From: Basidiobolus meristosporus CBS 931.73
Taxonomy: Eukaryota; Basidiobolomycota; Basidiobolomycetes; Basidiobolales; Basidiobolaceae
NCBI GenBank assembly: GCA_002104905.1
Contig: MCFE01000667.1
Location: 1 to 48,350 of the forward strand
Direction: 5' to 3'
DNA: 48,350 bases
Below the pieces are notes generated by a model, which saw only the letters and a program-made list of their open reading frames with translations, was not told where the DNA came from and searched no databases. This document shows, one piece after another, positions 33,967-45,056 of this stretch. Positions within the stretch are counted from its first letter, which is position 1. Each line of letters begins with the position of its first letter. A program made the position numbers and the translations under genes.

Positions 33967-36764
33967 GATGCAAAAGGAAAGGACACACATTGGACCAGTG
34001 CTTGAAAAAGCAAGATAGTCAGCAGAAAAGCCTGAATATGGAGATGCTGCAATAACTGAAGATAGACTGCTCATATCTGCACTGAATATGGCCACAAACA
34101 AGGATACTCAGATGTAGTATATTGACTCTGGAGCATCTCAACACTCTACACACCAAAAAGAACTTTTCACTAAATATCAAGAAATTCCAATTAAGAAGGT
34201 TTTTATGGGTGACAATAAAACACTTGACACAGTGGGAGAAGGAACTATATAGGGAAACTTCAGAGGCAGTGAACTAAGCCATACACTGAATTTTAAAGAA
34301 GTACTCCATGTACCAGAAATAGTCAAGAAAATCAGCCCCAACAGGAAGGAGGAAGAAAATACCTTAATAAGTAGTGATAACCAACAAATGAGGAATCTAA
34401 GATGCTTCAATGGCACTAGCAACATGTTTTGCAACTACCACAACAGGAAAGGACACATGTCAGATTGGTGCCTTGAAAAGAGAGATAGTGAGCAGAAAAC
34501 CTGAATATGGAAATGCTGCAACAACTTAAGATAGACTGTTAATATGAGCATCAAGTATGACCACAAGCAAGGATTCTTGGATATAGTATATTGGCTCTGG
34601 AGCATCTCAAAACTTTACATGCCAAAAAGAACTTTTCAACCAATATCAAGAAATCCAATTAAGAAGGTTTTCATGGGTGACAATAGAACACTTGCTGCAG
34701 TGTCAAAAGGACCTATCCAAGCAAACCTCATAAGCAGTGAAGGAAGCCGCATGCTTACCTCTAAAAAATCACTCTACGTACCAGATACAGCCAAGAACTT
34801 ACAGTCTGTAAGCAAAGCTACAGCATAGGACTCAGTTTCAGCTTCAACAAATCTGGATGCAGGATAACTGCTCAAGATGGGGCCCATATTTCCTTGGGTA
34901 TCACAGATCAGAGTCTATACAAGTTCACTTATATTCCATCATATCTGGAAGCCAGTATAAGTAACATAAATGAAGAAACACCAATGCATTTATACAAGAG
35001 ATTTGGACACATTAATTTTGATGATTTGAATAAAATGATCAAAGATTGGCTAATATTCAGAGTAAAAATCAACCCCCTAACTAGTTTGGAGCACTATGAA
35101 TCTTGCATGTATGGTAAACAAGCCTGACAACAGTTCAAGAGCCCTGGGTTAATCAAAACTAAGAAAAAGTTAGATCTAATTCACTCAGATCTGATTAAAC
35201 ATATGTAAAATGTGTCTTTAGGCAGAATGCAGTACTTAATCACTGATATTGATGATTATTCAGGATGTATGTGGGTCTACTTCATGGAGAGAGAGGAAGA
35301 AGCTATGTCTAAGCACAGTGGTTTTAAAGCTCAATACCTTAGATATAGGAGTTATAACAGAATGCCTGGTAATTCTACTTCATTTGACACATGGTATGGA
35401 CACAGACCAAGTGCAGAACTTCTGAGAATATTTGGGAATACATCACATGCTAAGAAACAGCCTGAAAATCAGTCAAAACTTGAGCCAAAAGTGTAAAATG
35501 CCCATTTTTGAGCTACTGCAAAGAGAGTAAAGCATACACACTCTATAATACCAAAGAATAGAAGCTGATCAGGTCCAGGGATGTACTATTTGATGAGTAT
35601 TCAAAATATTCACAAAAAATGACATCAGATGAAGAACAAAATTTAATTCCAAGTCCACCAATTGTCAGAATGGATTTAGAGCAAATGATGGAAATTTTCT
35701 CACTCCAAAGAACTCTACAACTATGGCTCAGTGTTAATCAGTGCATAGGAAAATCTTTGAAGTGATCATTCCTGTACCACAAACCATGTCATCTAACTGG
35801 ACCAGAAATGGCCCAAGTTACTATGTCACTGAGAATACAAACTTAGCCTATGCCTATTCAGTCCATATTGATGAGTACCGGACTGTAAAACTGACTGTAA
35901 ATAGCCCTCAGACAAAGTTTTGGAGATCTACAATGACTAAGAAGTATCAGGCCCTGATGGAAAATAATACTTGGGACTTGGTTAAATTGCCAGTCAACCA
36001 AAATTTAATTGGATGTACTTGGGTCTTCAAGACCAAATACAAGACTTATGGTACAACTGAAAGACTCAATGAAAGACTTGTGGCCAAAGGATACTCTCAG
36101 ATAAAAGAAAATGACCATACTGGGACTTTTGCACCAGCTGCTAAGTTTAATTCCATCAGATTAATATTGGCTATTGCAGCCAAATATAAGTCTTTTATAC
36201 ATCAAGTGGATGTAAAAGCTGCATTCATGAATGGAGAGCTTTACAAGGACATTTATATGGATCAACTTTATGGGTTTGCTGAACAAGATGACCCCTACAT
36301 GGTCTGCAAGCTGAAAATTTCTCTTAGAACTTAAACAATCACCCAGAGCCTAAAATTGCAAGATAGATTCCTATTTGGAATTTTGAGTTTCAAGTAATGC
36401 TGACTATAGTTTTTACTATAAGCCAGATAGAGAGAATCCAGTTGTAGCAGCTTTATATGTGGATGATCTTATTATAGGTACCAATAACCTAGAAACATTG
36501 GAAGTGACTAAATCCAGCCTATCTAAAGAATTCAAGGTGTCCAATCTGGGGGAACTCAATTACTACTTAGGTATAAAGTTCTCCATAGACAGAAGTACCC
36601 ACACTATCACCCAAAGCCAACTCATGTATATTCAGGATATACTAGAGAAATACCATATGGAAGACTGTAAACTGGCAGCTACTCCAATGGAGACAACCAT
36701 AACTTAGTCATTACTCAGCCGAATCAAGAGAGCTTTGTACCATCTAAAAGCCCCACACTGGTGG
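33967..36764 (+). pseudogene. Copia gag-pol remnant, copy 3, first part
   Basis: A plus-strand internal region with many stops and frameshifts. 33967-34326 covers zinc knuckle to protease. 34327-34830 restarts in gag and repeats the same zinc knuckle-protease stretch (FCNYHNRKGHMSDWC). It then runs through GAG-pre-integrase (KRFGHINFDDLNKMIKD), integrase pieces (35212-35496), the RT N-part (VAKGYSQIKEND, HQVDVKAAFMNGELYKDIYMDQ) and RT YVDD with DLIIGTNNLETLE (36450-36500), ending near 36764 at an inserted repeat. Confidence 0.85.
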
Positions 36765-37828
36765 TGTGTAGGTCCAGGGGAGAGATATACCCAACACTTC
36801 TCTTGTATTTTGTGTGTAGGGTGCCCACTGGGTGCAATAACCTCAAGCAATAGCTTGCTAGGAATACTTGGGCTATGTCTCTAATCAAATGTGATGGGCA
36901 ACAAAGCCACAAGCTTATCAAGCAAGAGCTATTGAGCTACAAGCCCCAACCTAATTAGTATCTTAACAAAAGTATGCACTGGACTCAGTGTTCATTGAGA
37001 TGACAATGTACTAAAGCTTCCAAAAGCCAAACAACTGTAAGCTCCACCAGCAGGGTCTTGATAGGAATGCAGTGGGGGTCAATGGTTACAAAGACAGAAA
37101 AGTATCTTTGCCTGTACAAGAACAAACTTAGGAAAGAATCAAATGTGACAAAGGAAGTCTACATTGAGTATTCCTCAGAAGTAGTACATATAAGGTCAGT
37201 TAGTGGTTGGTGCAACTTCCTGGAAGTGTCCTGTGGTTTGGAATTAGAAGTTGAGGTAGCTGCAGGTAGTAGCAATCTCACTAATCAACAAGTTAGTATA
37301 TTGATAAATGGGATGATGATTCATTGTGGAGGGATTGCCTTTGTTATATACTTTTCTTACTGGCCAAATGATTACAGACTATAGTGCTCCAGAAGATTCT
37401 GGAGATCAATGGAAATCTTAATGAAATCAGTTGGGTCTAAGAATGCTCTAAGTAGATACCAAAAGGCTCTATGAAGCACAGCACATCCAATTAGTCAGGG
37501 ATCAGTATTCTGAAACCTATGTATCATAGTGATATTGTATATGGAATGAAAATGGTAAGTATGGGAACACCACTTGATCAGGTGTCTCAGGTTCTGGTGC
37601 ATGTGCTTGCTTAATATAGAGGCAATAACATCTAGCAATCTTACATAAAGTGAGGGATAATATATGCACTGAATAAGTAGGTATCACAGTTTGCTGGCTT
37701 TTGCAATAGTACTGATCATATAAGACAAGTGGGATAAAACTAAAATAAGGGTAGTAGGGAAATAGGGATATAAAGAATATGGGAATGGGCACATCTGTCA
37801 GTGGGTGTGACTGTGACCCCATTACACA
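36765..37828. mobile_element. Unclassified TG...CA repeat, copy A, inside Copia pol
   Basis: A 1064-bp block from TGTGTAGG to ATTACACA. Copia pol is recognisable on both sides (the end of RT before it, PYPSMVASLIY after it), so both ends are well fixed. It shares ordered similarity with 38973-40081, for example GGGTGCAATAACCTC near the left end and CAGGGATCAGTA(T/G)TCTGAAACCT further in. It has no coding capacity. TG/CA termini suggest a solo LTR of another element, but no target duplication is visible. Confidence 0.65.
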
Positions 37829-38701
37829 GATTTTCCTTATCCATCTATGGTTGCCAGTTTGATATATATCATTTTTGGAACATGTCCAGATATGTCATGT
37901 TCAGTAGGAGTTGTCAGCCAGCATAACTATACCTATGGATCTGATCACATTGGAGTAGCTAAATGAGTTTTTACCTACCTAAAAGAAACTGCTGATGTCT
38001 GCATAAGGTACATCTATAAAGATTCAGAATAAGACCTGCTGGGATGCTCTAATGCTGATTGCGGACAAAATTTAGAAGACAGAAGATCAACTACAAGATA
38101 CACCTTTCATCCCTATAAAGAAGTAATTTCATGAAATTCAAGAATGCAACTAACTATAGTACTTACTTCTGTAGAGGCAGAGTACATGGCAGTCTGCAAA
38201 GCTACAACAGAAGCAATGTGATTAAAAAAGCTTTCAAAAATTTAGGCTTATAACAAAAAATGCCTCGTACTTTATTTCAAGACAATCTAGGATGTATACA
38301 ATTGACTTGTTCCATCATTCCAGCTAATCATAGTGCCCAATGGTGCCATAGCATACCAGATGGTGCCATACAGTGCCAATTTGGTATCAAAATCAACATG
38401 CATATGACCCTAAAATATCAAATTAATAACAAAATATACAGCACTTTTGGGCACTATGATCAATGGCACAATGGAACAAGTCTAATTAGGTAGAAATCCA
38501 GCTTTTCATACTAGAACTAAGCACATAGATATTAGACCTCATTTCATATATGAAGTTATAGCAAATATCTTAGTGAACTAAGCTTATCTTCCTACAGATG
38601 AAATGATTGCAGAAGTATCACCAACCTATCAGCTAAAGACAAATTTGAGTATCTTGGGTCAAAACTGGGACTAGTCAGTGTGAGCATTTAATTGAGTGGG
38701 A
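37829..38701 (+). pseudogene. Copia pol remnant, copy 3, RT end and RNase H
   Basis: It continues the Copia frame after the insert: SLIYIIFGTCPDMSCSVGVV, GSDHIGVAK, the RNase H stretch ADCGQNLEDRRSTT, VEAEYMAVCKATTEAM, and the C-terminal KHIDIRPHFIYE. It is interrupted by stops. The 3' LTR follows at 38702. It is clearly inactive. Confidence 0.85.
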
Positions 38702-38972
38702 GTGTTGTAGGCATTTGTAATTCCACCTAAATATGCACCTAACTATGTCACTTTGATCATTACCTTTAAATCTTAGAGAATACTCTCCAAGTTCCTTGTC
38801 GGGATCTACACAGAGTATTTTTACTAAAATATCAGGTACCCAGAACATGAAAATTCTCAAAGGTGTCCAAACAGCTCAAAAGCTTGCACACATGTTCTTG
38901 AGACCTTCCTAAGTCTATTTTATGTGCTTGTTATGGCAAGGCCATGTACAAGTATTAAAACTACTTTCATAT
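38702..38972 (+). mobile_element. 3' LTR of Copia copy 3, left part
   Basis: A sense LTR starting at about 38702 right after the RNase H remnant and running to CTACTTTCATAT, where repeat copy B is inserted. It resumes at 40082. Confidence 0.8.
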
Positions 38973-40081
38973 TGTGGAGGAGTAGAGGTACTGCTGGAAG
39001 AAGCTACACTACACAAGGTGTGTGAGGTGTCTGATGGGTGCAATAACCTCTGGGTCTAAACTGCTGGTGTCTTTGTTGATATGTCAATATGGTAAAAGCT
39101 TGTGCTTCTCTAGCTCCCTAGGTGCTCCAAGTGTCTCCAAAGGCCTCTATGTCTCTTGTACACTACCCTGAAGTGATCTTGATGACAGGTCTGAGGTGTA
39201 ACTGTTGAAGGTATATGCAGTGAGCAACTGCTAATCAATAGGGGAAAAGTGTTACTGATAGAAAAGATGACTAATGGATAAGAGATCAACTTCCCTTAAA
39301 TAGTTTTTCTGATTGCCAAGTGATTACTGATGACAAACTTCTATAAGATTCCAGGCATCAGTGAAATTCTGAATGATATCACTACATGCTAAAAATACTC
39401 CAAGAAGGTCCTGGAAGGTTCTAAAAGGCACAGCATATTTAACCAATCAGGGATCAGTAGTCTGAAACCTCTGCAAAATAAAGACTCCTTATATAGTATT
39501 GAAATGGTACCCTATGAAAATCTGAAATATGGAATTCATCTGATTTTTAGCTGGTATTCTGCTGGTATTCTAATGGCATTTTGCTTGTATTCAGCTGGTG
39601 TTTTGGGTTCAAAATCTCAAATCCAATTTTTGATGCAAATAATGGGCAGCTAATTACCAAATTTGGCATGGATGCTAGTCTGCCTAGTCTCCTCCTGGAG
39701 AACTTGTTTGCTTGCCTGCCAATCAGCTAAGAACAGAAATATTGAGAGTTGTCAATTCTGAGAAACTTGGAATTCAGCTGGTACTACAATGGAATTTTGC
39801 TGGCCTTCTCTCAATTTTTTTCTTAGGGGTAGGGATGGCAACACAGACTTAGGCCATTTGTCACAGGTACTTGTCTAATGTGAATATATATACTGATCAT
39901 ATACCTCAATAGTATCTGGGATAACTTATGCTAATAACTAATCAGGGTAAACATCAAATAGGGATAATACTAATAGTATGGGCAAAGTAAAGTGGGATAA
40001 CACTGATGAGAGAAAATAAGAATAAGTGCATTGTAATAACCATATGAAAAACTTTGTGGGAAGTATGTTTACCCTGCCACA
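38973..40081. mobile_element. Unclassified TG...CA repeat, copy B, inside a Copia LTR and carrying a MITE
   Basis: It starts TGTGGAGGAG and ends CCCTGCCACA; the LTR sequence is continuous across it. It is homologous to copy A but contains the MITE at 39510-39828. Without the MITE it is about 790 bp. The flanks CATAT and ACATT are not an exact duplication. Confidence 0.65.
39510..39828. mobile_element. MITE-like element, copy 2
   Basis: 319 bp starting CCCTATGAAAATCTG and ending CTTAGGG, flanked by GTA on both sides. The related repeat copy A shows the empty site AATGGTAAGTATGG at the corresponding position with a single GTA. Confidence 0.82.
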
Positions 40082-40160
40082 ACATTCAATAAATCATTAA
40101 GTGAAAACCATGCATTTACTTGCTCTCCTAATCATTTCTAAAATCTCCAAGAGTCTTTTA
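40082..40160 (+). mobile_element. 3' LTR of Copia copy 3, right part
   Basis: It resumes ACATTCAATAAATCATTAAGTG and goes on to AAAATCTCCAAGAGTCTTTTAATGC, a diverged LTR end. It completes the LTR begun at 38702. Confidence 0.75.
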
Positions 40161-40314
40161 ATGCAAAACACCATACTAAAACCCACTGAATAGTAGCTCA
40201 GAATCCAATGAATTTCAGCTTTGAGATTCTTCATGGGGTCTAGTGAAAGCAGCAATAGTCTGGTTATTAGTTCTTCCTAGCTCCTATGAGATTCCCACTG
40301 TTTTAGGTAGATGA

Positions 40315-40664
40315 TGCTGTAGAAATTTGTAATTCCATCTAAGAACTCTCCTGACTTAGTCACTTAGATCATTACCTTCAGATTCTAGAGAATACTGACC
40401 AAATTCCTTGTTGGGACTTACTTAGAATATTCTCACCAGAATCCCAGGTACTCAGAACATGAAAGTTCTCAAAGTTGTCCAAACAGCCCCAAACTTTGCA
40501 CACATGCTCTTGAGATCTTCCTTAACCTATTCTACATGTTTGTAATGTCAAGACCATGTAAAAGTATAAATACTACTTTTACATTCAATAAATCATTAAG
40601 TGAAAACCACATAATCTACTTGTTCTCCCAAATCACTTCCAGTGTCTCCAAGACTCTTACAACA
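40315..40664 (+). mobile_element. Copia-family solo LTR, sense
   Basis: A full 350-bp LTR from TGCTGTAG (one change from TGTTGTAG) to CTCTTACAACA, with GTATAAATACT and AATAAA. The flanks GATGA and GATAG are partly alike, possibly a decayed 5-bp duplication. No coding sequence is attached. Confidence 0.8.
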
Positions 40665-42330
40665 GATAGCATTAACTGGTGTGAGCTGCCATTTTTTTCT
40701 CACACTTAGTTGTCTCTGGCTTGGGCAGGTATTTTGCTCACTTTCTGATCCCGGACACTTAATCACCCCCTACATTTGTGACATTGATTGGCTATTGCCT
40801 CTTTTTCACACTCCTCACTACCTGACTCCACCATTACTCTTACCTTTATGCGTACAAACTGATTTATATCCATTGAAACTGCAGTTATGCCTAAATTGTC
40901 AATTGTATTGTTCTATACAAGTCCCTTTACTCTACATTAGCCTTAAGCACAAACCCACATTTATCCAGTAACTCCATTGAAATCCACCACTCAATCAGTA
41001 TTTCTGCTGCAATGCTCTGTTTCCATGACTCCAACAGGAACCCAATGACTTCATGCTGTGAATAAACATTTAAAACTTATCCAATTTCACTCTGTTAGAA
41101 AATCTAGTACCCTAACTGATTTTCCCTAGCGCAAACATAACTAGTCCCTGTTATGGTTTATTTTATCACTTCTCAGAATCTATCTTTAGCTGTCACACCT
41201 GATCAATTTGCAAGTGGTCATTATGTCCTCAACTGATCTGCTAAGCCTTTCCAAAGGATTAGTCATATGAGATCCATCCAATTACTTAGTAGTTGCCAAG
41301 ACATGAGCTGATTAATGATGCAATTTTTCATTTATCTTATGCACCTACCAACACCCCAACAGATTTCAATTGGTCCAGTCTCTTGGTGCTTACTAATTCT
41401 ACTTGATCAAAAAAATATAAATAAAGATTACTAAACCTTTTGGTTTAGTGTGTGTCTCAACAAAATTAAGAATTCAATAATTCCATTCTAGTATCCACCC
41501 AAGTTTAGCATATCAAACATTCCCAAGAACACCAAGCCTGGCCTGTATAGCAAACCAGTTCTGTTGCGTTTATAGCCCAACTTGACTATATACAAAACCA
41601 ATATTAGACCAGAACTTCTCTGCTAATATTTCTGTCACCCTTGACAATTCTAAGATTCTGCACTTAGTTGTCACTTAGGTTCAATCAACTCATTCAAGAG
41701 TTTTATTACATTTTTCTCTTGGATACAACACTTCACGCCACTGTTCATTCACTGGTTCCCACATGTCCTGGTCTTTGGCCAGCACTACAAGGACTAGCAC
41801 CTCATCTGCCAGTCTTTGCAATAAATCCTTGCAATATTCAAGTGCAATTTCTTGAGCACTGCTCTTGAAGAAGTGCTGCAACCTCTTGGTGTGCCTATTA
41901 ATGTATCAAAATTCCACCAAAGGCACTGTGCAGATACATTGGGAGTCATATGTAGACATTGTAGGAGAATTTATCCAGAAGTGGACCACCAATACCAACT
42001 TGACATGTTTACAGTTGTTGTGCAAGAAGTTTGTAATGGGATTTGAGTGTTTATTCACTACTCCATCTTGCCCCAGTTTCTCTTGGTCACAAGCCAATTT
42101 CAATATCATACAATACAGAATTCACACAAACAAGAGCCAAAATGCACCTATAAGGGGGACCATGATCCAGCAGGGAGAAGGAATATATTGGCACATCACC
42201 AAAAAGTTCTTTGTGGATATTCAGGAGGTATTCATGGCAGAAGTGGTGGCAACCTAGCATATGGATGCAAGATGCATATTTTACCAGCAGTAAAGGGTAT
42301 ATGGCAGCTTTGCAAGTATCACACTAAAAA
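40665..42330 (-). repeat. Unclassified repeat with coding remnants, copy 1
   Basis: The minus strand has broken but protein-like stretches at 41690-42110, including LQHFFKSSAQEIALEYCKDL and VVHFWINSPTMSTYDSQC. Parts at about 40860-41040 and 41740-41905 match 44390-44690 (CTATACAAGTC; CTTGCAATA(A/T)T(T/C)AAGTGCA; GTGCTGCAACCTC). It is an old repeated element whose superfamily I cannot name. CpG is rare. Confidence 0.5.
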
Positions 42331-43679
42331 GCTGTAAAGTTGAGGTGATAGAAGTACCTTAATTGCAGCAGGTGTGAGTATTTGCAGAGGTTGGTAAGCA
42401 GGAGGCCATAGGTTTTCTCTGATCTGAAGTATATATAGAATACACAAGGTAGTAGTGGGTACACAAATAATGAGGGGTGATTCTACAGTGGAATATATGA
42501 ATTGCACAAGGGGAGGTAGAAAAAGGACATATCATTTGGTAAATTGGTATAGCAGCATTGTACAGAGCTAGCTGTAGGCCGCAATACTGCTGTGCTAATG
42601 CCATCAAAGGCTTGCAATGAGGCCATCAAAAACACCATCAAGCTTTTTGCTATACAAGACAACTGGATGTACTAGTCAGTTAGATCCATTTAAAATAGTT
42701 GTAGAGTGCATTAAGACCGCAACAATGCCATGCAACTATTGCTACACCACCAATTAAACCCTGTCAAGTTTTTTAACTTTGTTTGGCAGTAAAATTAGCC
42801 ATATGCCGTTGTGATCCTGTAGTAAGAACATTAAGAGGGCCTCTAATTACAAGCTGTTGGTATTATAATGACCTCTAAACAGGATCTTGAAGGCTGATCT
42901 GGATTGAATCCACCCACAGGACCAATTTATTTTTCACAGGGTTTCACTGTATGTATTGTAATAGTGTTGGAGCCCTTAACATTGTTGCTTTGTCCATCAG
43001 TAAGATCTCCATTTTTACTATAATGGAGGACAGGAAGGCTGTGGTAGATGCATTGCATTTCTCTGCAAATTCATCTATTGCACTGGAGTGTGTTGCAATT
43101 TAAGAAGTGATTTGGATATAAGGAACTTATCAAGAAATAGTGATAATAGTTGAACTATTATTTATTAATAAAGAAGCTCAGTATTTATACCTTTGTTGAA
43201 GTAATACAGCTGTAACACCAAGTAAGGAGGGTTTCTCAATATTCACAAGCATTCTGTAACAGTCTCAGGGTTAGTACATAATAATTAGTATTAGTGCTAA
43301 TTTGATCCTGACTATAGGGTCATAATCATAAGATCATGGATCTGAGGAAAGTGGCAAAGTTAGAGCTGTAAACTAGTCCCACAGTGACCAAGACTAGTCC
43401 AGAATTGTTAAGTAAATTTTTAGCTGCAGAATGATACCAAATAGTCCAATATTTCAACAGAGTGTTGCTCAACAGGCTGTGCATCTAACTCTTGTGTAAA
43501 CACCTACTTTCTTGTTGATAATTCTTCTTGGCTATGATGGGAACAAATTACCTTTTGTAGGGTAAATACATATCTAGTACATCTGGTGCCTGCATTTGTA
43601 ATGCTACATATGCATATGCAAATTAAATAGAGCTTATGAGAAGTACTTGCAGTATGCTTAAACATATTCCTTCTGCCTA
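42331..43679. other. Decayed repeat-like DNA, no gene recognised
   Basis: AT-rich and nearly CpG-free, with short frames only. Minus-strand pieces around 42300-43000 look as if they once coded, but I recognise no transposase motif. Treated as transposon graveyard. Confidence 0.4.
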
Positions 43680-43974
43680 CCCTATAAGAAATCTCAAAGT
43701 TGGAATTCTTTGGACTTTTAGCTGGTGTTCAGCTTTTATTTTGATGGTATTTGTTGCTATTCAGCTGATTTTTATTCTTCAAATTTTAATTGCAACTTTT
43801 GGTATGTTAGACAAGCAGCTGATTACCAAGCTTGAATCAGCGCTTATGGCCTAGACTTCCCATGGGAGTGAATTTAGCTTACCTGCTTTGAAGCTAGTAC
43901 CTGAGATTTAGAGAGTTGTCACTTCTGACATGGTTAGAATTCAGTTGGCATTTTATTAATATTTTTTCTTAGGG
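43680..43974. mobile_element. MITE-like element, copy 3
   Basis: 295 bp starting CCCTATAAGAAATCTC and ending CTTAGGG. The flanks are CTA and CAA, a 3-bp duplication with one mismatch. The interior aligns with the other two copies (GCTGATTACCAA; GAGAGTTGTCA; AGAATTCAG). Confidence 0.75.
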
Positions 43975-44678
43975 CAAGTATCTCTAGCTTTTGATAATTT
44001 CATATTCTGGCCTATGGCCTGCAGCATGCCTGCTTTTCAGTTGCTGCACACCAGCTACTGTATGTTCCCTCTGTGAAAGGGAGACATTCTTAGTGTTAGT
44101 GTTTAGATAATCATTTTGTGAGTAATGAAGTAAATTCCCCACCCAATGAAATACTTGTGAGGAACCCATTAAAGGGGTGACATAGAATCTAAATCCTGTG
44201 ACCAGGAGGTATTGACAGCCCAAGACACCATGCAAATGCTGTTGGAAAAAGTTGCACCTTGGAATTCACGTAAAAACTTAGTTTTAATTTCTCATAACCA
44301 CAACATATACTGGTTATAGATGTTGAAATAATTAGGAGTCCATTATTCTGCGTAGTCTTCAGTTGAAACCCCATAGCCAATGATACTAAGCTATACAAGT
44401 CTCTACGCCCAACACTAGCATTAAGCCAAACTTTACACTCAGCAAGTAACTTCATAAAATCTAACATACAATAGGTATTTGTGTCATAAACCCTTTTTTC
44501 ACAACTTCAATGGGGACCCTACAGCTGGTTCCCATAAGTGCTGGCTTTCAGTCAGGATTGCAAGGTTGGCACTTCAACCCTCATTCTTGGCAATACATCC
44601 TTGCAATAATTAAGTGCATTTTCTTGATCACTGCGCTTAATTAGTGCTGCAACCTCATAGTGTGCTCAATATTGCTCC
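43975..44678 (-). repeat. Unclassified repeat, copy 2, cut by a Gypsy element
   Basis: The part from about 44390 to 44678 is the second copy of the repeat at 40665-42330, with matching blocks closer together (about 250 bp apart instead of 930). It stops at 44678, where the Gypsy LTR begins, so the Gypsy insertion is younger. Confidence 0.5.
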
Positions 44679-45046
44679 TGTTACAAGTCTTGGTATAAGA
44701 GTTGTAGAGGAATAGGGAGTTTAGCTAGTATTGTATTCACTAAAACTTGAACTGATTTTTATTGAGGTTCCAGCAGCTCCTTATATACATTTTGCCAGAT
44801 CAATTGCTGACTAATTGTATTTCCTAATGTAGGTTGTGGCTGATGACTCATTTGATTGCATCATCATCACCAAATAAGAACCTACTTAATATATCTATTT
44901 CTGTCTGATAAGGATCTGCTGATTCATTTGCTGACTAATGCTACTGATTTCATAGATAATACTGATATACTGATAACCTAAATATATACTAATTGATTTG
45001 ACTAAAAACTGATCTAACTTAAACATTCAAGCGGTAGATCATAACA
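44679..45046 (-). mobile_element. 3' LTR of the Ty3/Gypsy element
   Basis: A 368-bp LTR. On the minus strand it starts TGTTATGATC and ends CTTGTAACA, giving TGTTA/TAACA inverted ends. It contains TATATAAGG (complement near 44780) and AATAAA (complement at 44758-44763), so promoter and poly(A) signal lie about 20 bp apart. The sequence next to its outer end is GCTCC, the expected target duplication; the partner lies beyond the window. Confidence 0.85.
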
Positions 45047-45056
45047 TTCTCCCCTA
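45047..45056 (-). other. Polypurine tract of the Gypsy element
   Basis: The minus strand reads TAGGGGAGAA between the pol stop TAG and the LTR start TG. This is the usual plus-strand primer for reverse transcription. Confidence 0.75.

Noticed and set aside
36724-36921. Minus-strand 65-codon frame and similar short frames at 37058-37822
   Set aside because: They lie inside the non-coding TG...CA repeat; none is shared with the sibling repeat copy.
41690-42257. Transposase identity for the coding relic
   Set aside because: I looked for DDE, KDZ, hAT and Tc1-type signature residues and found none I could defend, so it stays unclassified.
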